Positions 38,085 to 51,529 of a DNA stretch of 64,000 bases are shown here, one piece after another. The position numbers and the translations under genes are program-made. The stretch is from positions 1,948,001-2,012,000 of the forward strand of contig OZ025884.1 in NCBI GenBank assembly GCA_964019415.1. The letters run 5' to 3'. The notes beneath the pieces were generated by a model that was not told the DNA's origin, made no database searches, and saw only the letters and a program-made list of their open reading frames with translations. How positions within the stretch are numbered: the stretch's first letter is position 1; each line of letters opens with the position of its first letter. Source of the DNA: Ianthella basta. Its lineage: Eukaryota > Porifera > Demospongiae > Verongiida > Ianthellidae.

Positions 38085-41000
38085 CTACCACACATTGACA
38101 GTTAGTGAAGTGTTTGTACACAGTGTTCCTCTCACTGACTCCACTAAGTCCTTTGGTACCCACTCCAGTTCCACTTCTCTGAGTAGTGGGTTCTTACTGA
38201 ACCCAGTAGCCAGGGCTCTGCTAGCTCTGGCATAGTCACTGTCTGATGCGTAATGGCCCTTGACATCCACCTTCACCTTGACTACTTGAGCACAACTGGC
38301 TGCCTCCTCCAGCTGTGCATAGTCCTCTTCACTCAATTTCCTCTGTAGGTACAAAACACAACACAGGGGTACTGAGGTGACACCTTACAAGAACAACAAA
38401 CACTGCACTATTGCTATGGCTTCAGGGGTAGGTTGCTGATGGACACAAAATGGCTGTCCAACAGGCACATGAGTAGACTGGCATGCTAGCCCCTCCACCC
38501 ATGGGAGGAGGGGCTGGCTTTACTTGTGCAGAGCTTTTTACAGGGTCTGACTTTTGGGATTCACCAATTGCACCAATGAAATTGCAGAACACACATAAAC
38601 TGTGCATGTGATGCATACGAATACACCATGACTGCAAATATATCTACACAGATAGCAATATAGCTGGTTGCAACAGAGGGGCTGGTTAAGGCTAGTAGCA
38701 AATCAGGGGAAACATTATACCAATCAGTGTTGAGACATTGGGAAATGCTGTTACATAACTTGAATGTTTGCTGTGTTAACCCCACCCACTCCACACAGAA
38801 AAGACAGCCAACTCCCACACTGACGTTAACAAATGGGACAGTGCCATATCAAATGGGTGATGGCAATTGAGAATGGGACCTTGATAAGCTCAGATGAGGT
38901 AGTAAATTTCACACTGCTGACTAATGGGGCTATGGGGGAGGGGCCTTAGGAGGGCGCATTGGGGGCTCTTATATAAGAGGCCACTCTACACTGTTCAATA
39001 TCAGGCATTTTAGGGGGACCTCTTGAGGGGCTCTGCATGGTGGTGTTCTACATGGACACCTCTCTATAAGGGGGCTCATTCAGGGAAGTCTGTAGGGGGC
39101 TAGTAGTAAGCTACTTTGGGAGTCTCTTTCAGGGGGACCACTTTAGGGTACAGCATTGGACATAACAGTGTGTACTATCGTAGGCCTTCCTGCTGTTAAC
39201 TGTCTCCTTGCAATAGACATAACAGCTCAACACATCAAATGTCACTTCACCTACTTACACTCACCTAGTGCACACCTACTTACACTCACCTAGTGCACAC
39301 ATACTCTAGTTACTGTAGATGGTGAAAGTTTAGAAGAATGTCTATTAATGCATGCACTCATAGCTGTGGTAGCGACCTTTAGTGAGCAAACACACTTTTG
39401 AGATGTCCTCTAACAAACAAATGTGCACGAGTACAAGATGGAGTCTTACTCTTGACGGTGTCCTAGTCAGTTAGCACAAGGTACATGCTAACACAAAGAC
39501 ACCCTTAGAAGCTAACCAAGCCTAACTTATAGCATAGCTATGCAAACGTTGCACCACTTGTGAACTGAGCTAAAACACACAGCCTCCTTAGAGCTACTGT
39601 CCTGCCAGAATACCACCTTTACAGTAATACATAGTCTATAGCCAGTGCATAAAATCCACATACACCCCAGTGCCGTCGTATAGCTAATACATAACCTATT
39701 TGACACACACATGGAGACATAGTACACTATTCTGTACTGCATCCCCATGTGTGTGTGTCAAATAGTTAACTAACTAGCACATATACAAAAAAAAGAAATA
39801 GGTGTACACTGTACATACCCAGAATGGGAGCTCCACTGTGACAATGTCCAGAGGGGAGCCTCTGAGTGACAGTGACTGCAGCACTGGAAGAGGGCTGAGC
39901 CGAACAATGCGAAGTGTCCTCAACTGTGGCATGGTCTGGACACAAGTGGCCACAGCAAAAGATGTCTCACCACTGAGTAACCAATCTACGGTAGAGAAAC
40001 AGAACAATCATTGAGATCTGCATGACAGTGCACACAAGATTGAATGGGGTTGACCTTGAGGGGCTTCACAAACAGCAAGGACTGCTACACATTCATTTAC
40101 ACTTGACACATGTACACCACTCCATTCAACTCCACTTAGTAGAATGGAGTGATTGGACATTTTCTTGACAAACACTCCATGCATTGCTTCAACATCAAAC
40201 TGTTTCTAAGTGACAGTAGTTGCTAAGCAACAGCAGCAAACTATTACTGACCATGTCCCCAAATGAGCAACAGCAAACACTGATTATACACAACCAAAAC
40301 ACACTTTGAGGGTGTAAGGGTGGCACGGGGAGGGGCAGTGCTTCCAATGTATGTGCATGTATGGGCCCAACCCATACATGTACATACCCCTATGTGGTAT
40401 AGTATAGTTAGAGGCATGTAGTGATAGGCTCACCTTCAACATCAAGATCTGTTATAGAACGGTTGTCTTTGACTCCATTTAGTACAGGGAGGAGTGGGGT
40501 GCTGAAATTATCATACAGCTTAAGTCTCTTCAGCTGACAGTGGGCAACCTTCTTCTCCAACACACTGCAGTCACCCTGCACACGTAACATACAGTGACAA
40601 CAGTAAGAGAACAGATGGAGCATTCATACACTCGGGAAGTCAAACAGAGCTATAGGTCTAGCGTGGTCACTGACAAATGTCCATGATGTAATGTGATGCA
40701 TCTCAAACTGGTTCACACATTTCACCTCAGAGTGGGAGTAAAACGGCACATGTTATGCACTCAAACAACTCAAGTGTAGAAAGCAACAGCATAAATAGGA
40801 GGAAGCCACACAGTGGATTCATGTAAACTGCTCCTTCAGAGTCCACACTACATAAATATATACCAGGTGAACATGCACTACTTACTTCAATAGCACAGTA
40901 GATGGAGAAGGTAAGATACAACTCCTCCAATGGTCTGTGGTCAAAGACCTCAGCCAGTGCCTCTGAAGTGCAGTGTTTCCACATGTCCAGTGTCAACCTC

Positions 41001-44000
41001 TTTAGTGACCCAGCAGCCTTACACAGTGCTCTGGCATCTACGTCAATAGGGGAAGGGGAACAAGGGAGAATGGAGGAACACAATAGAGACACATCTGACA
41101 GCTACACAAAGGGATACACAGCCATGTAGTAACTGTTGCCATGAGCAGCAGGTGATCATACAGTCACTTTGTAGTGTACGTATGTACATCACCATAGCAA
41201 CTGGATGATCACCATTGCCCATGGGAACAGGTGGGAAATAAACTAATACCGTAGAGTAAGTGCCCATGTCTTAATCATTACAGCATATGTTGCCATGGCA
41301 ATTGTACAATCATTGGGTGATTATACCATAAACACTGTGTAATTGCTTGCTGCACACGACAACAGATTTTACATAATGCAAATCACCATAGTGATTGTGC
41401 AGTATATACGTAGTTAACAATGCCTTGCCCATGGCAACAGATGCTATAATGATACGGCCATGTACATGGGAGTTAAGGCATACAAAATACTCTCACCCTA
41501 GCTCGGGTGCTTCACAACCTCACCATCACCCTCATGCCCACATCTTAACCACTAAGTAACACACACTACACGTACCACACAAGTGACACATACTATAGAT
41601 ACTACATAATGGAAACAATAAGTCACTTGTACATATACTTCATTAAAAGAGACAACAACTGAAGGGGTCACACATGCACAACCTCCACACAACATGGATG
41701 ACACCAACAATTAGTGTGGTCCCATTCACTCACCTTCAGTGGAGAACTGCTCCACATCTAGTGACAGTGAATGTAAAAGAGGATTGCACTGCACAACTGA
41801 ACAAACATGATGGAAACTGGTGGGGGATAAGGAATACCATGATGTGTGTAGTTCAGTCAGGTGCTTGCACTTGGTGAGGCAGTGAGAGAGTACCATGGTG
41901 TCAAAAGGAGTGAGGTACAAATCAAAGGTGAGACGGCTGTTCAACTGAGTGACAATGCTCTGGGTGAGAGACTCATTCTGAGACTCAAATAAAGCGTGAA
42001 ATACATACAAAAGATAAGGATTGTCAGCGTCACATTTTGCTGGCAGGTCACCGCCTGTGGCAAGAATGGCCTCGCTGACCTCTGCTGACTTGAACTGTGT
42101 TAGTCCAGCGAAATATCTGAGGACGACAGCGAACTTGGGGTTGTGGCTGTTCTTCCTCCAGAAGGCAGCTTGTTCTGCCTTGGGCAACATGGAGAGATGA
42201 TAAGCGCCAAAGAACTCCTGCTTGGTTGTATGGCTGAAGTTCAGTGTACTTGAGGAGTCATCCTGGTCAGGGTGCAAGTGAAGGAGGCCTCCAAAGAATG
42301 AATCCTCCAGGATCTCGTCATGCTTGACTGTGGCATGGAAGACACAGCGTACTTCATCTTCTTGGAAGATGTAGTCGGGAGGTTCCTGGTTGAGACCTTT
42401 GAAAGCAAGCTCACCGAGGTTGAAGAGGAGCTGCTCAATATCCTGAGGTAGGTTGGCAAGAGATGGGTCGATTCGGATATTTTTCTTCTGTTTCTTCTTC
42501 TCTCGATTGACAGTCTTGGCAATGAAGGACTTGTAGCACTCGGTCATGGTTGCAGGGAACACCGACTTGCCTGCAACACCGTGTTTGTAGATAGAACAGA
42601 AGATCAGTAAATTCATAGGAATATAGGCTCCTCCCATGAGGTCTGGACGGGCTGCCAGATCTGACAACATGGCTTCCCCTTTGCCTGGCTCATTCATAAA
42701 GAAATTGTCCACAAATGACTCCACTGATTCCTTGTCAAATCCGAGGATCTCAAAAAAGAGAGAGCTGTGCTCTTGTAGTAGTGGGCATGCACCGGGACGG
42801 GTGGACACTATGAAGTGTGCTTGGGGAAGCAGACGACCCTCCAAGAGGCTTGATAGGAGGGATCCCTCGGCGCTGTCCATCAGGCCGCGCACCTCGTCTG
42901 CCCCGTCCAAGATGATGAGAGCATCACTTCCTTGGCACCTCAGCAGTTCCTGAACTACATCAGCAGAGTGGGTCTTGTCGGGGATGTAGTACTGGAGGAG
43001 ACTCTCCAGACTACAATCATACGGGGTGGTGCTGCTTTTCAGAGCTTCTGACACAGCCTTGTCACGCAGAGGGAAGTATAGGACGAGGGAGAAGTCGCTC
43101 GGCTCATCGTTGGCCACTTTCTGACACAGGTGTTTGAGGAAAGTGGTTTTACCTGTGCCGGGTTGTCCATAAAGGATCCTGCTGTGCTGGGGTGCTTTGT
43201 GAAGGAAATGATTAACTGTTTTTTGCTTAGTCCCTTCATCTGACAGTCGTACACCACAGTCACGGTATCTTTGCAAGAACTCGCCCTGATTTGGGTCTCC
43301 CTTCTGCCTTGCTTTAGGGGCACTCTTCAGTACAGCTACTTTAGTGAACTGTACCTTCCGTGAGCCCTCAGTGAGGGACAGCCGCTGATAACTCTGGTAA
43401 GCAAGGCTTCTCACAAGTTGGAGTGGCTCTGGGAGGGCAGGACACACCTCCACCTGCAGGGGGAGGGGTGCATGGACATGCAAGAGTGATCAATATTACA
43501 GTGAGGACAGGAGAGGGGATAGTTGGTGTGTTTAATTGCCAGCAATAAAGTGGAGTTCATGGCACACTGTGAACTGACACAGGAGGTGGGACATGAACAT
43601 CACTGCATTGACATAGGTGTCAACCATGCAGTGAACCACAGAGGGACAAAGTACGGTACTGTGAAAGAATGGCTTTCATTGAAATGGTGAGACTTAATTG
43701 TTTCACTGATTTTGATTGCAATAGTAGCTGAGAGTATACCACACATGTGGGGTAACTTTGTGTCAGAATCTGCCAACACATGTGTAAGAGAACGTGTGAC
43801 TCATTCACAGCCTGTCCATATTCCATCAATATCAGACAAAAGGAGTGAGAGTGGGACAGTGGTATCCATTTGGTATACATCTCGTCTAACTAGGTCAGTT
43901 ACACGAGTATGCACACATACCACAGATGACGTTTCTGTATATTAAAACACACATTAAACTTGAAAGTGCAATAATTTCACTGATTAAGACATCTGTTTAG

Positions 44001-45714
44001 TCTCCGAATATCTGATTGTCTTAAACTGACTTGGCTAGTGAGTTTGGCAGAACAAAATGACATGACTCTATACCCATCCAGTGGCACTCATTAACTGCCA
44101 ACAATGTTATATACAGAAGTGTGAAAGAATGGAGCAAATTGTGTTCACACATGTGTACACCCACACACTAACACCATAGGTCTATGCTTACACACAACAC
44201 ATGCAAACTTGCACTACACTGGATGAGGTACGTGTACAGGTGATTGAGAGAGTTTGCACATTTCATTCCCTACAAACACACATTATACTACAGTACTACC
44301 AGTAGCCACACAACAATGTGGAGTGCCAACCAACTCACTGCATTAGTCCCAGTGGTGACCACTGCAGGTGGACTGGGGGTGGGATCTGTGCACAAAGGAG
44401 CAACACGGATAGAGTCAGGTGGAGCTCACCACTATGCACTACAGTGACTACACCAGTCGCTTGCCATGAACTGCAATAATAGTCACAAGGTGCACATACA
44501 TATGCTGGGTGCAGCAGTTGGTGTGAATCCTTTCACTGACACTGATCTGTTGCATACTATAAAACGGCTGTGTTACTTTCCTCACAGCAGCTATTGTTGG
44601 GCTCACTGACATCAGTACATTGGCTTACTGGCCATAAATAATTGGCTATCAGAACATTGGCTAAAATCCCTTATCAGTGCAACACTAGCTTATGCATAGC
44701 TTCTGGACTTTCTATTACAAGATGTCCACTGGACGTTTGAAATTTCAGTAAATGATTAAAGTAATACCTTCAACAAACTCTTCACGCAGACTGTTGTCAG
44801 TGTAGCCTCACCAGCTAACACATGTCTCTCATCAATGACACCAATTACAGGAGTAAGTGTTTTGTCACATGCAGTGTCCCACTATCACACTGTGTACCAA
44901 ATATGCGGTGTGTTATATACTGACCATCTGGCACAGTAATAGTGAACCTAGTGTTCTGCCTACCCTCAACTATGCACAGACTGCCTTTCTCTCAACTCAA
45001 CCTCCAATAATGCAATATGCCATATAAGGAGCTGTTATTATTAGTAACAACTTCACAAGCTACTGTCTCATTTCACACATACAGATGCAAAAGCATGTAG
45101 ATCCCTCCAAGGTGTGTAGCTCACACACACGGCTACAGAGTGGGTGATTAATATGTGCTCACTCACACACAACACCTACCTTGGTCTAGTCTTTGCTTCA
45201 TTCCCTGTCCCAAAGCATTCATCATTGAGTTGCCTTTGTAAACAATTAGAATGTTGCAGACTCTCACTAAGGCCTCTTTGGTGCACTTGTTTTTGAGGCA
45301 ATTGTGCAGATCTTGGTTCTTCTGTCTCCTACTATCAATCTTTCTGATTCTCGTCTGATCATCATTGCTAATAATATTTTGATGCTCAAGATCGAAAATG
45401 ATTTCATCTGCATCCACATCGTCAATGAAAGGCTGCCAGAAGTCATCAAGGACTTGTTTAGCTGCATATAATTATACGGGGGAAAGGGAAGTGACTAACT
45501 TCAGAATAGCTGTGGTAGCTACACAAAACTAACAAAACTGTCAACTGAGTGTGGAGTGAGGCACTTGTAATTTCAACCAACCCTGGCGTGTGTTAGCTTC
45601 TGTAGTGGCTAGTGACTGCAGTTCGTGGACATCTTGTGGGAGTGGGTCAACTCTGCGTGACTCATCCTTAGCTGCTCTCCCTGTTTTCTTACTCTTGCCA
45701 GAGGGTCCCTCCAT
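38085..45714 (-). CDS. NLR2: complete CARD-NACHT-LRR receptor
   Basis: Exons (minus): 45714-45582, 45461-45180 (CARD), 44385-44339 (Pro/Thr linker), 43453-41734 (NACHT), 41037-40886, 40575-40434, 39985-39819 and 38342-38085 (stop TAG). All junctions are GT-AG, all phases agree, and the sum is exactly 967 codons (966 residues). CARD about residues 45-138. In the NACHT: Walker A GQPGTGKT about 250-257, Walker B LIILDGADEV about 333-342, sensor-1 STRPGA about 371. The last four exons encode Leu-rich repeats (LKRLTLDMW, LKRLKLYDN, LRTLRIVRL, LLREVELEW) and a short tail. Such receptors are cytoplasmic sensors that oligomerise through NACHT and signal through CARD. Exons 1-3 belong to duplication copy B and the rest to copy A, so this gene was assembled by the duplication. 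A non-coding leader exon probably ends at 46074. Large intron between the last two exons (1.5 kb, no exon found). Confidence 0.92.
43576..43944. other. Junction between duplication copies, in NLR2 intron 3
   Basis: About 370 bp found in neither the start of copy A nor the end of copy B. No gene or repeat recognised. Confidence 0.7.
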
Positions 45715-46073
45715 TGGTGTGTGAATACAGCTATGTGAGAAGGGAGAGAACAGATGTCAGTGGAGGCCACTTCACTACTAAGTGACTCGTGTGTATGGAC
45801 TAAGTTGTTATAGAGCACACCCAAGGCTAAGTTGTTAATGACGGAAAATCGCCGTGTCCGTATACTATACATGATCCTCCTAGCCCTTCGACGACTGAGG
45901 TAGCCAGCCGTAAGCAGCCGGTTAACAGCCCTCTCTACTTAGCCCAGGGGCGCTCTTTCGATGAACATGTTTGATCTAAAGTCACCGCCCATTCTGACCA
46001 AAGCACTCTACAACGCGATACCCATAGCTACAGTAGTAACAACGTGATGGACAGAATGCGTTAGTTCACTTAC

Positions 46074-46180
46074 TGGTGTTGGTAGTAGTACGTGGCTGAG
46101 TAGAGCGAAGGAAGACGCACGCCAAGGAGATCGGCAAATCTTCAGAGCAGGAAGAGCCGGAACTGACAGGTCCACCACCA
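46074..46180 (-). promoter_or_regulatory. Probable NLR2 5'UTR exon and promoter
   Basis: Counterpart of 24955-25060: block ending ACCA|GTAAGTGAACTAACGC. No ATG in the frame used in copy A, which supports a non-coding leader. Confidence 0.55.
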
Positions 46181-46781
46181 CCTATGAATATCATTATAGT
46201 TCAATGAACATGGACTCTGGTGGAACTAGAACATTAACATTATGAATATGCGTATATACCCCATTGCCATGGAAACCGCCATGATCGTGTAAACATGCAC
46301 GTAAGCAGGCCTGGCCACCGGGTTTGTCCTATAAATACGGTCATGATCGCTATATAGACTGGTGGGACATGGATTTCCTGCATGCAGTTGGTCGGGGGAG
46401 ATAAGAGAGACAGGTGAGTACGGCAACTGCTAATGCTTCTTCTTCTTTCCAAATCTCCTCCCTTTGTGGTCTACTCTTGACGTTCACACACACATACAAA
46501 TTACCTCACAGGTAGTTTAGAGACTAACTGTTTCATCACTCCTACTCTGTGCAGAGTAGGATGCTACTCACTGTGTGACTTACAATTGTTCTGAACAACC
46601 AAATACAGTGACACATAAAAGAATACCATTTAATGTACAAATTTCCATATGGTGCATTTCTGTACTTCACATTTCTGTATTTCATGAAAACAGCACAAAT
46701 GTAAAACTTGGTTAAGGTAGTATTTACCAACACAGCTATGCACACTGGGTGAAGACATTGTGAAGTGACAGGTGGGGTTGG

Positions 46782-49700
46782 TTACTTCACAACAGCTTCA
46801 GTGTATGTTGACTGCAGTGTGTTTGCAAACTCCTCCACGGCTCCACGCAGTGTCCCCTCATCCACTGCAGAACACACCCTGACAAATCGTAGTGGTCTGT
46901 TGGCTAGCTCTGTCACACTGGGGTCTTCCAGCAGAACTGTGTCCTACAGTGTAAAGAAAACAGTTTCATGGTGAAACTCAGTACTCATAGCTATACCCAG
47001 TTGTCATAGCAACCACCAGTTGTCATGGCAATACTCAATTGATATAGCTGCAGTCAGGTAGAGCAATGCATGAGGTAGTGAGAGAGTACAGTGTTACAGT
47101 GACATCAGTTGATGACGTTGAACCAGTCTCAAGTGTGACTTTGTGTAAGGAGGTGATTGACATGAGAGTGGGAGAGAGAGTTGGCTCACTTGGTCGTCTG
47201 TCAACTTCTTGTCCTTCTTGTTCAGCAAGATCATACAAGGTAGAGGGGTTATCCGTGGGTCCTCCAGGTGCTCCTTCATTGCACTGCATGACCGAGCCAG
47301 GCTGTCTGTGTCAGTTGCATCTACCACAACTATCTGTGAAGGAGAGTATTCAGGAGACAGGAGGTCACAGCATGGCAGGGGGACTATTCTCTGAGGTTGA
47401 GCTCATTACAATCCTCACATTCATACACACTACCCATCACCTCTCACACACACAACACCATTACAAAATATCACACATGCATAGTGCGTACCACTGTTCA
47501 GTACACACACACTATCCCCTCAACCATATCTCCCCTCACACTCCACTCACTATGCCATCCTGTCCCTCGTAATACCTCACACCACCCCTCACACCCACCA
47601 CCCCTCACACCAACCACCCTTCACACCCAAACCACCCCTCACACTCACACTACCCCTCACACCCACACCACCCCTCACACGCACACTACCCCATACACTC
47701 ACTTAATCTCTCATGTCAGCCCCTATTATTGTGCAATCGTGCTTGAAATTTCTCCGTGATTGCACAATAATATGCGCGGAGAAATAGGGTCTGGAAGCGA
47801 GACTAACACTCACTATGCCATCCTGTCCCTTGTAATACCTGACACCACCCCTCACACCCACACTACCCCTCACACCCACCATCCCTCACACCCACACCAC
47901 CCCTCACACTCACACCACCCCTCACACTCACACCACTCCTCACACTCACACCACCCCTCACACTCACACCACTCCTCACACCCACACTACCCCTCACACC
48001 CACCACCCCTCACACCCACACCCACCACCCCTCACACCCACCACCCCTCACACCCACCACCCCTCACACCCACCACCCCTCACACCCACACCCACCACCT
48101 TCACACCAACCACCCCTCACACCAACCACCCTTCACACCCAAACAACCCCTCACACTCACACTACCCCTCACACCCACACCACCCCTCACACTCACACCA
48201 CTCCTCACACCCACCACCCCTCACACCCACACCCACCACCCCTCACACCCACCACCCCTCACACCCACCACCCTTCACACCCACCACCCCTCACACTCAC
48301 ACTACCCCATACACTCACTATGCCATCCTGTCCCTCGTAATACCTCACACCACCCCTCACACCCACACTACCCCTCACACCCACCATCCCTCACACCCAC
48401 ACCACCCCTCACACTACCCCTCACACTCACACTACCCCTCACACCCACACCTACCACCCCTCACACCCACACTACCCCTCACACCCACCACCCCTCACAC
48501 CTACACCCACCACCCCTCACACCCACCACTCCTCACACCCACACTACCCCTCACACCCACCACTCACCACCCCTCACACCCACCACCTTCACACCAACCA
48601 CCCCTCACACCAACCACCCTTCACACCCAAACCACCCCTCACACTCACACTACCCCTCACACCCACCACCCTCACACCCACCACCCCTCACACTCACACT
48701 ACCCCTCACACCCACCACCCTCACACACACCACCCCTCACACTCACACCCACCACCCTCACACACACCACCCCTCACACTCACACTACCCCATACACTCA
48801 CTATGCCATCCTGTCCCTCGTAATACCTCCTCCAGTACTCAATCACTTCAAGTCCACCTAACAACAGTACAGTGGAAAGGACTCCAGTCTAAAGGTGGGC
48901 GGTATTGACTTTTTTCAATACCGAATAACAATTCCAACAAATACCTCGGTATTACTAAAAACCGACTAAATAGGCCATTTAGCTTTCATTGACTTACTGC
49001 ATCCGTATTTGAAAGTGTTTCAACTGTTCTCTTGCAGAAAGCATCGATTTGCAAACCAACATTGCTAAAAATATTCGCGAAGTTAGGATACCTCCGGATA
49101 TTGTATTGCAAAATCCGTATATTGTAAATGAAAACATGGCCGATTGCAAGCGACGCTCAGATTCGAAGCAAACTTCTATATCGAGCCAACGGATGCCAGC
49201 AGGTACTCGGAAACTTCACCATCATTAAAAGGTTTCACTCCAGAGATGAAGGGTGGCGCTTCAAGAAGAACAAAAAAGCGACGAAGCGCGACAGGTGAGG
49301 ACACGTTCTACGTACTTAAATGTCGAAACGGCCTCTTGCTGTAGGCCTAATTCCTGCCTGTCCTGCCTGCTGCTGTGGACTACAACTCCTAAGTATGGAA
49401 GTATTAGTTAAAAATGTAGCTCATACAAAGTAAAACCGAAAAGAATCGGTATCTCGGTATCCCTATTCAACCCACCGATAATATTCGGTATCCAGTAAAC
49501 ACCGAAGTTAACTAAATATACCGAAATACCGCCCACCCCTACTCCAGTCAGCACACACACCAACCTCCCCCACTCCCCTCCCCCTCCCCCTCCACCCTCC
49601 CCCCTCCCCTCTCCCCCTCTCCACCTCCCCTCTCTTCCTTGTAACAGTACAGTATGAACTAGCACAACTCCAACCAGAAGCTTCACCAAGTGATATATAA

Positions 49701-50453
49701 AGCAGTAGTCAACTCAGAGGTTCAGTAGAGGCAGTCTAGCATGCTAGCCCCTCCCTGTCCCCCAGACACTTCAGAAGACAAGGTAGAGAGTCCATATGCC
49801 ATCATCACTCACACACTGTACCTCACCTCCTAGCTCCTTCACACTGAGTGTGGCACACCTAGTCTGGACAACCTTGATGGAGAAGCCTACAAAGGAAGAA
49901 ATCAGTAAACACCTCAAACAGACATCACAACACAACAGAATGTCACAGTAGACTACTTCTTTGGACAATTCAGCACACCAATAAGTCGCTTAATAATTCA
50001 CCACAATGCATTGCCCTTCATGCTTCATGGGCTTTGTCAGGGACACACTCACAACTCCTTCACACTAACTGTGGCCATGGTATGACTGCCAAAGCCGTGA
50101 CGGGTGAAACATTGCAATGAAGTAGAAAGTGATTTTGATGTGCTCACAATCGTCCAAAGAATAAGCAGTCTACTTAGCTGAGGATTAGCAGTGTCGATAA
50201 GCAGTTGATCACAAAACATGCTTGAACACACCACTGTCTGTCCTTCCTCAATGTTTGACCATTCAATAAGGGCTACTCCCTCTTCCAAAGTGCCTTCTCC
50301 TTCACCTTCTGTTGGTTGAGTGTCCTCCACTCCTTCTCCTTGCAGTGCTGCCAACATGGTGGACTTGCCTGCCCCTTGCAACCCAAGGCAGAGCACGTTG
50401 AAAGTGTCATGGTGATGTGGCTTGGGCGAACGAAGGCAGTGACAGCAACAGCA
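46782..50453 (-). CDS. ARL15 GTPase, copy B, intact core
   Basis: Exons (minus): 50453-50306, 49886-49827, 48857-48802, 47333-47190, 46943-46782 (stop TAA); every junction is in phase. The P-loop exon follows a strong acceptor (CTCCTGCTACAG) and encodes a Cys-rich start (CCCCHC), then VLCLGLQGAGKSTML. It ends QPTE and joins FSIK to give PTEGFSIK, matching the PTTGFSIK switch of ARL15. Then KELGG, PEVIEYWRRYYEG, VVVDATD, LLNKKD and a C-terminal helix. The KELGG form lacks the DVGGQ Gln that most ARF GTPases use for hydrolysis, as in ARL15 generally. About 185 residues are seen; vertebrate ARL15 has about 204, so a short first exon is missing from this model. The intron holding the minisatellite is expanded, and a hAT-like element lies 33 bp upstream of an acceptor. 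Confidence 0.92.
47545..48795. repeat. CCCCTCACAC minisatellite, copy B (expanded)
   Basis: Same repeat as 26390-26975 but about twice as long, with internally reduplicated blocks (CACTATGCCATCCTGTCCCT recurs). The long Thr/Pro/His frame across it is not a gene. Confidence 0.92.
47719..47789. repeat. Hairpin element inside the minisatellite, copy B
   Basis: Counterpart of 26572-26642, same inverted repeat. Confidence 0.6.
48890..49541. mobile_element. hAT-like non-autonomous transposon, 652 bp
   Basis: Ends TAAAGGTGGGCGGTATT and AATACCGCCCACCCCTA, with an 8-bp target duplication CTCCAGTC on both sides. Copy A has the unoccupied site (27060-27070). TIR and 8-bp duplication fit the hAT superfamily. 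Internal CGGTAT motifs recur; the small open frames show no transposase. Confidence 0.92.
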
Positions 50454-51022
50454 CTGTAGCAGGAGGGGGAGACAAGGGGAAGACCGTAGTGAAAGTGTCA
50501 GCAATCCATCCACACACTGCCGTTGAGTTGTAGGGTATATGCACAACTCCACTTTTACGACCACTTAGCTATCTATCAACTATCACTCACAGAACTGGTA
50601 CAGTGAAAGGAGCACACTACAAACTGTTACAAAAGTCACTTTAGCTGACAAAGCATCAGTGAGATGACAGTGCCACAGGTGAGTTGCTAAGAGAATTCTT
50701 TGTGCTAGCACCACATACACAGTGACCTCAGAAGGGCCCTCTAAATGTGAGGTTGAGCCATCTAATCAAGAAACTTTCAACAAGTGCATAACTCTAATGA
50801 GACCTATTACATCGCTATACTACACTATCATGTCACCATGCACCATTTGAGTAGTCTCGAACCCAGACCCATTCCGCCATTTTATAATTGGGAGGGGAGG
50901 AAAAGCCTTTTCCGCCCCTCCCAATTATAAAATGGCGGAATGGGTCTGGGTTCGAGACTACCATTTGAGTGGGGCCAGAATACGGCACAGCTCCCCACAA
51001 AGGAACCAACGCATTGTGTCAG
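50454..51022. other. Upstream region of ARL15-B
   Basis: Corresponds to 27739-28420. No exon placed; contains the fold-back element at 50852-50960. Confidence 0.5.
50852..50960. mobile_element. Fold-back MITE, 109 bp, 9-bp target duplication
   Basis: Almost perfect inverted repeat (TAGTCTCGAACCCAGACCC ... GGGTCTGGGTTCGAGACTA) flanked by CCATTTGAG at 50843-50851 and 50961-50969. Copy A has the single CCATTTGAG (near 28119). A 9-bp duplication fits Mutator-like elements. Confidence 0.9.
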
Positions 51023-51349
51023 GTTTAACTTGCCTGCAATCATCAATCACTCCTCTTCTTAAAGAGTGATAGGTTTATGTCACTACAGCTGAATTTGGAG
51101 TGACCACTCCACTAAGGGGGTCTGCCCAGCCATCACACAAGATGCAACCTTGCTCTCTCTATTGTATGTACACTATATGGTAAGCTGCCAACACCTCGCT
51201 ACACGTCTCGGGTGTTTGCTATAACCAACTCTCTTAACGGTATTAGCTACACAGATGTCTAATGAAACGTAGCTACATAGGAACATTCTTACTCTACAAC
51301 GCCATACCCACAGTAGTAACAACATGATAGAATACGTTAGTTCACTTAC

Positions 51350-51400
51350 TGATGGTAGTAGTGGCTGAGTGTAAGAGAGACGGCGCCAACACAACTGGAG
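51350..51400 (-). promoter_or_regulatory. Extra copy of the NLR leader-exon block
   Basis: ACTACTACCATCA|GTAAGTGAACTAACG and the following ~60 bp match the NLR leader exon and intron start at 24955 and 46074, but lie upstream of cyclophilin-B with no NLR exons nearby. Confidence 0.55.
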
Positions 51401-51529
51401 ATCTGTTGATTCCCAATCTCATCAAAGTGGGTAGAATGCACGTGACTAAACGGGGATTCACCCCATCATCGACCCGCCTACAACTGGATCAGGTGTCCCG
51501 TGCTGGTCTACAGAGACGCAAAGTACTTC

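Noticed and set aside
47760..48908. Open frame of 382 codons rich in Thr, Pro and His
   Set aside because: Pure translation of the CCCCTCACAC minisatellite inside an ARL15 intron.
49144..49344. Basic 66-codon frame inside the hAT-like element
   Set aside because: No transposase or other motif; too short, and the element is non-autonomous.
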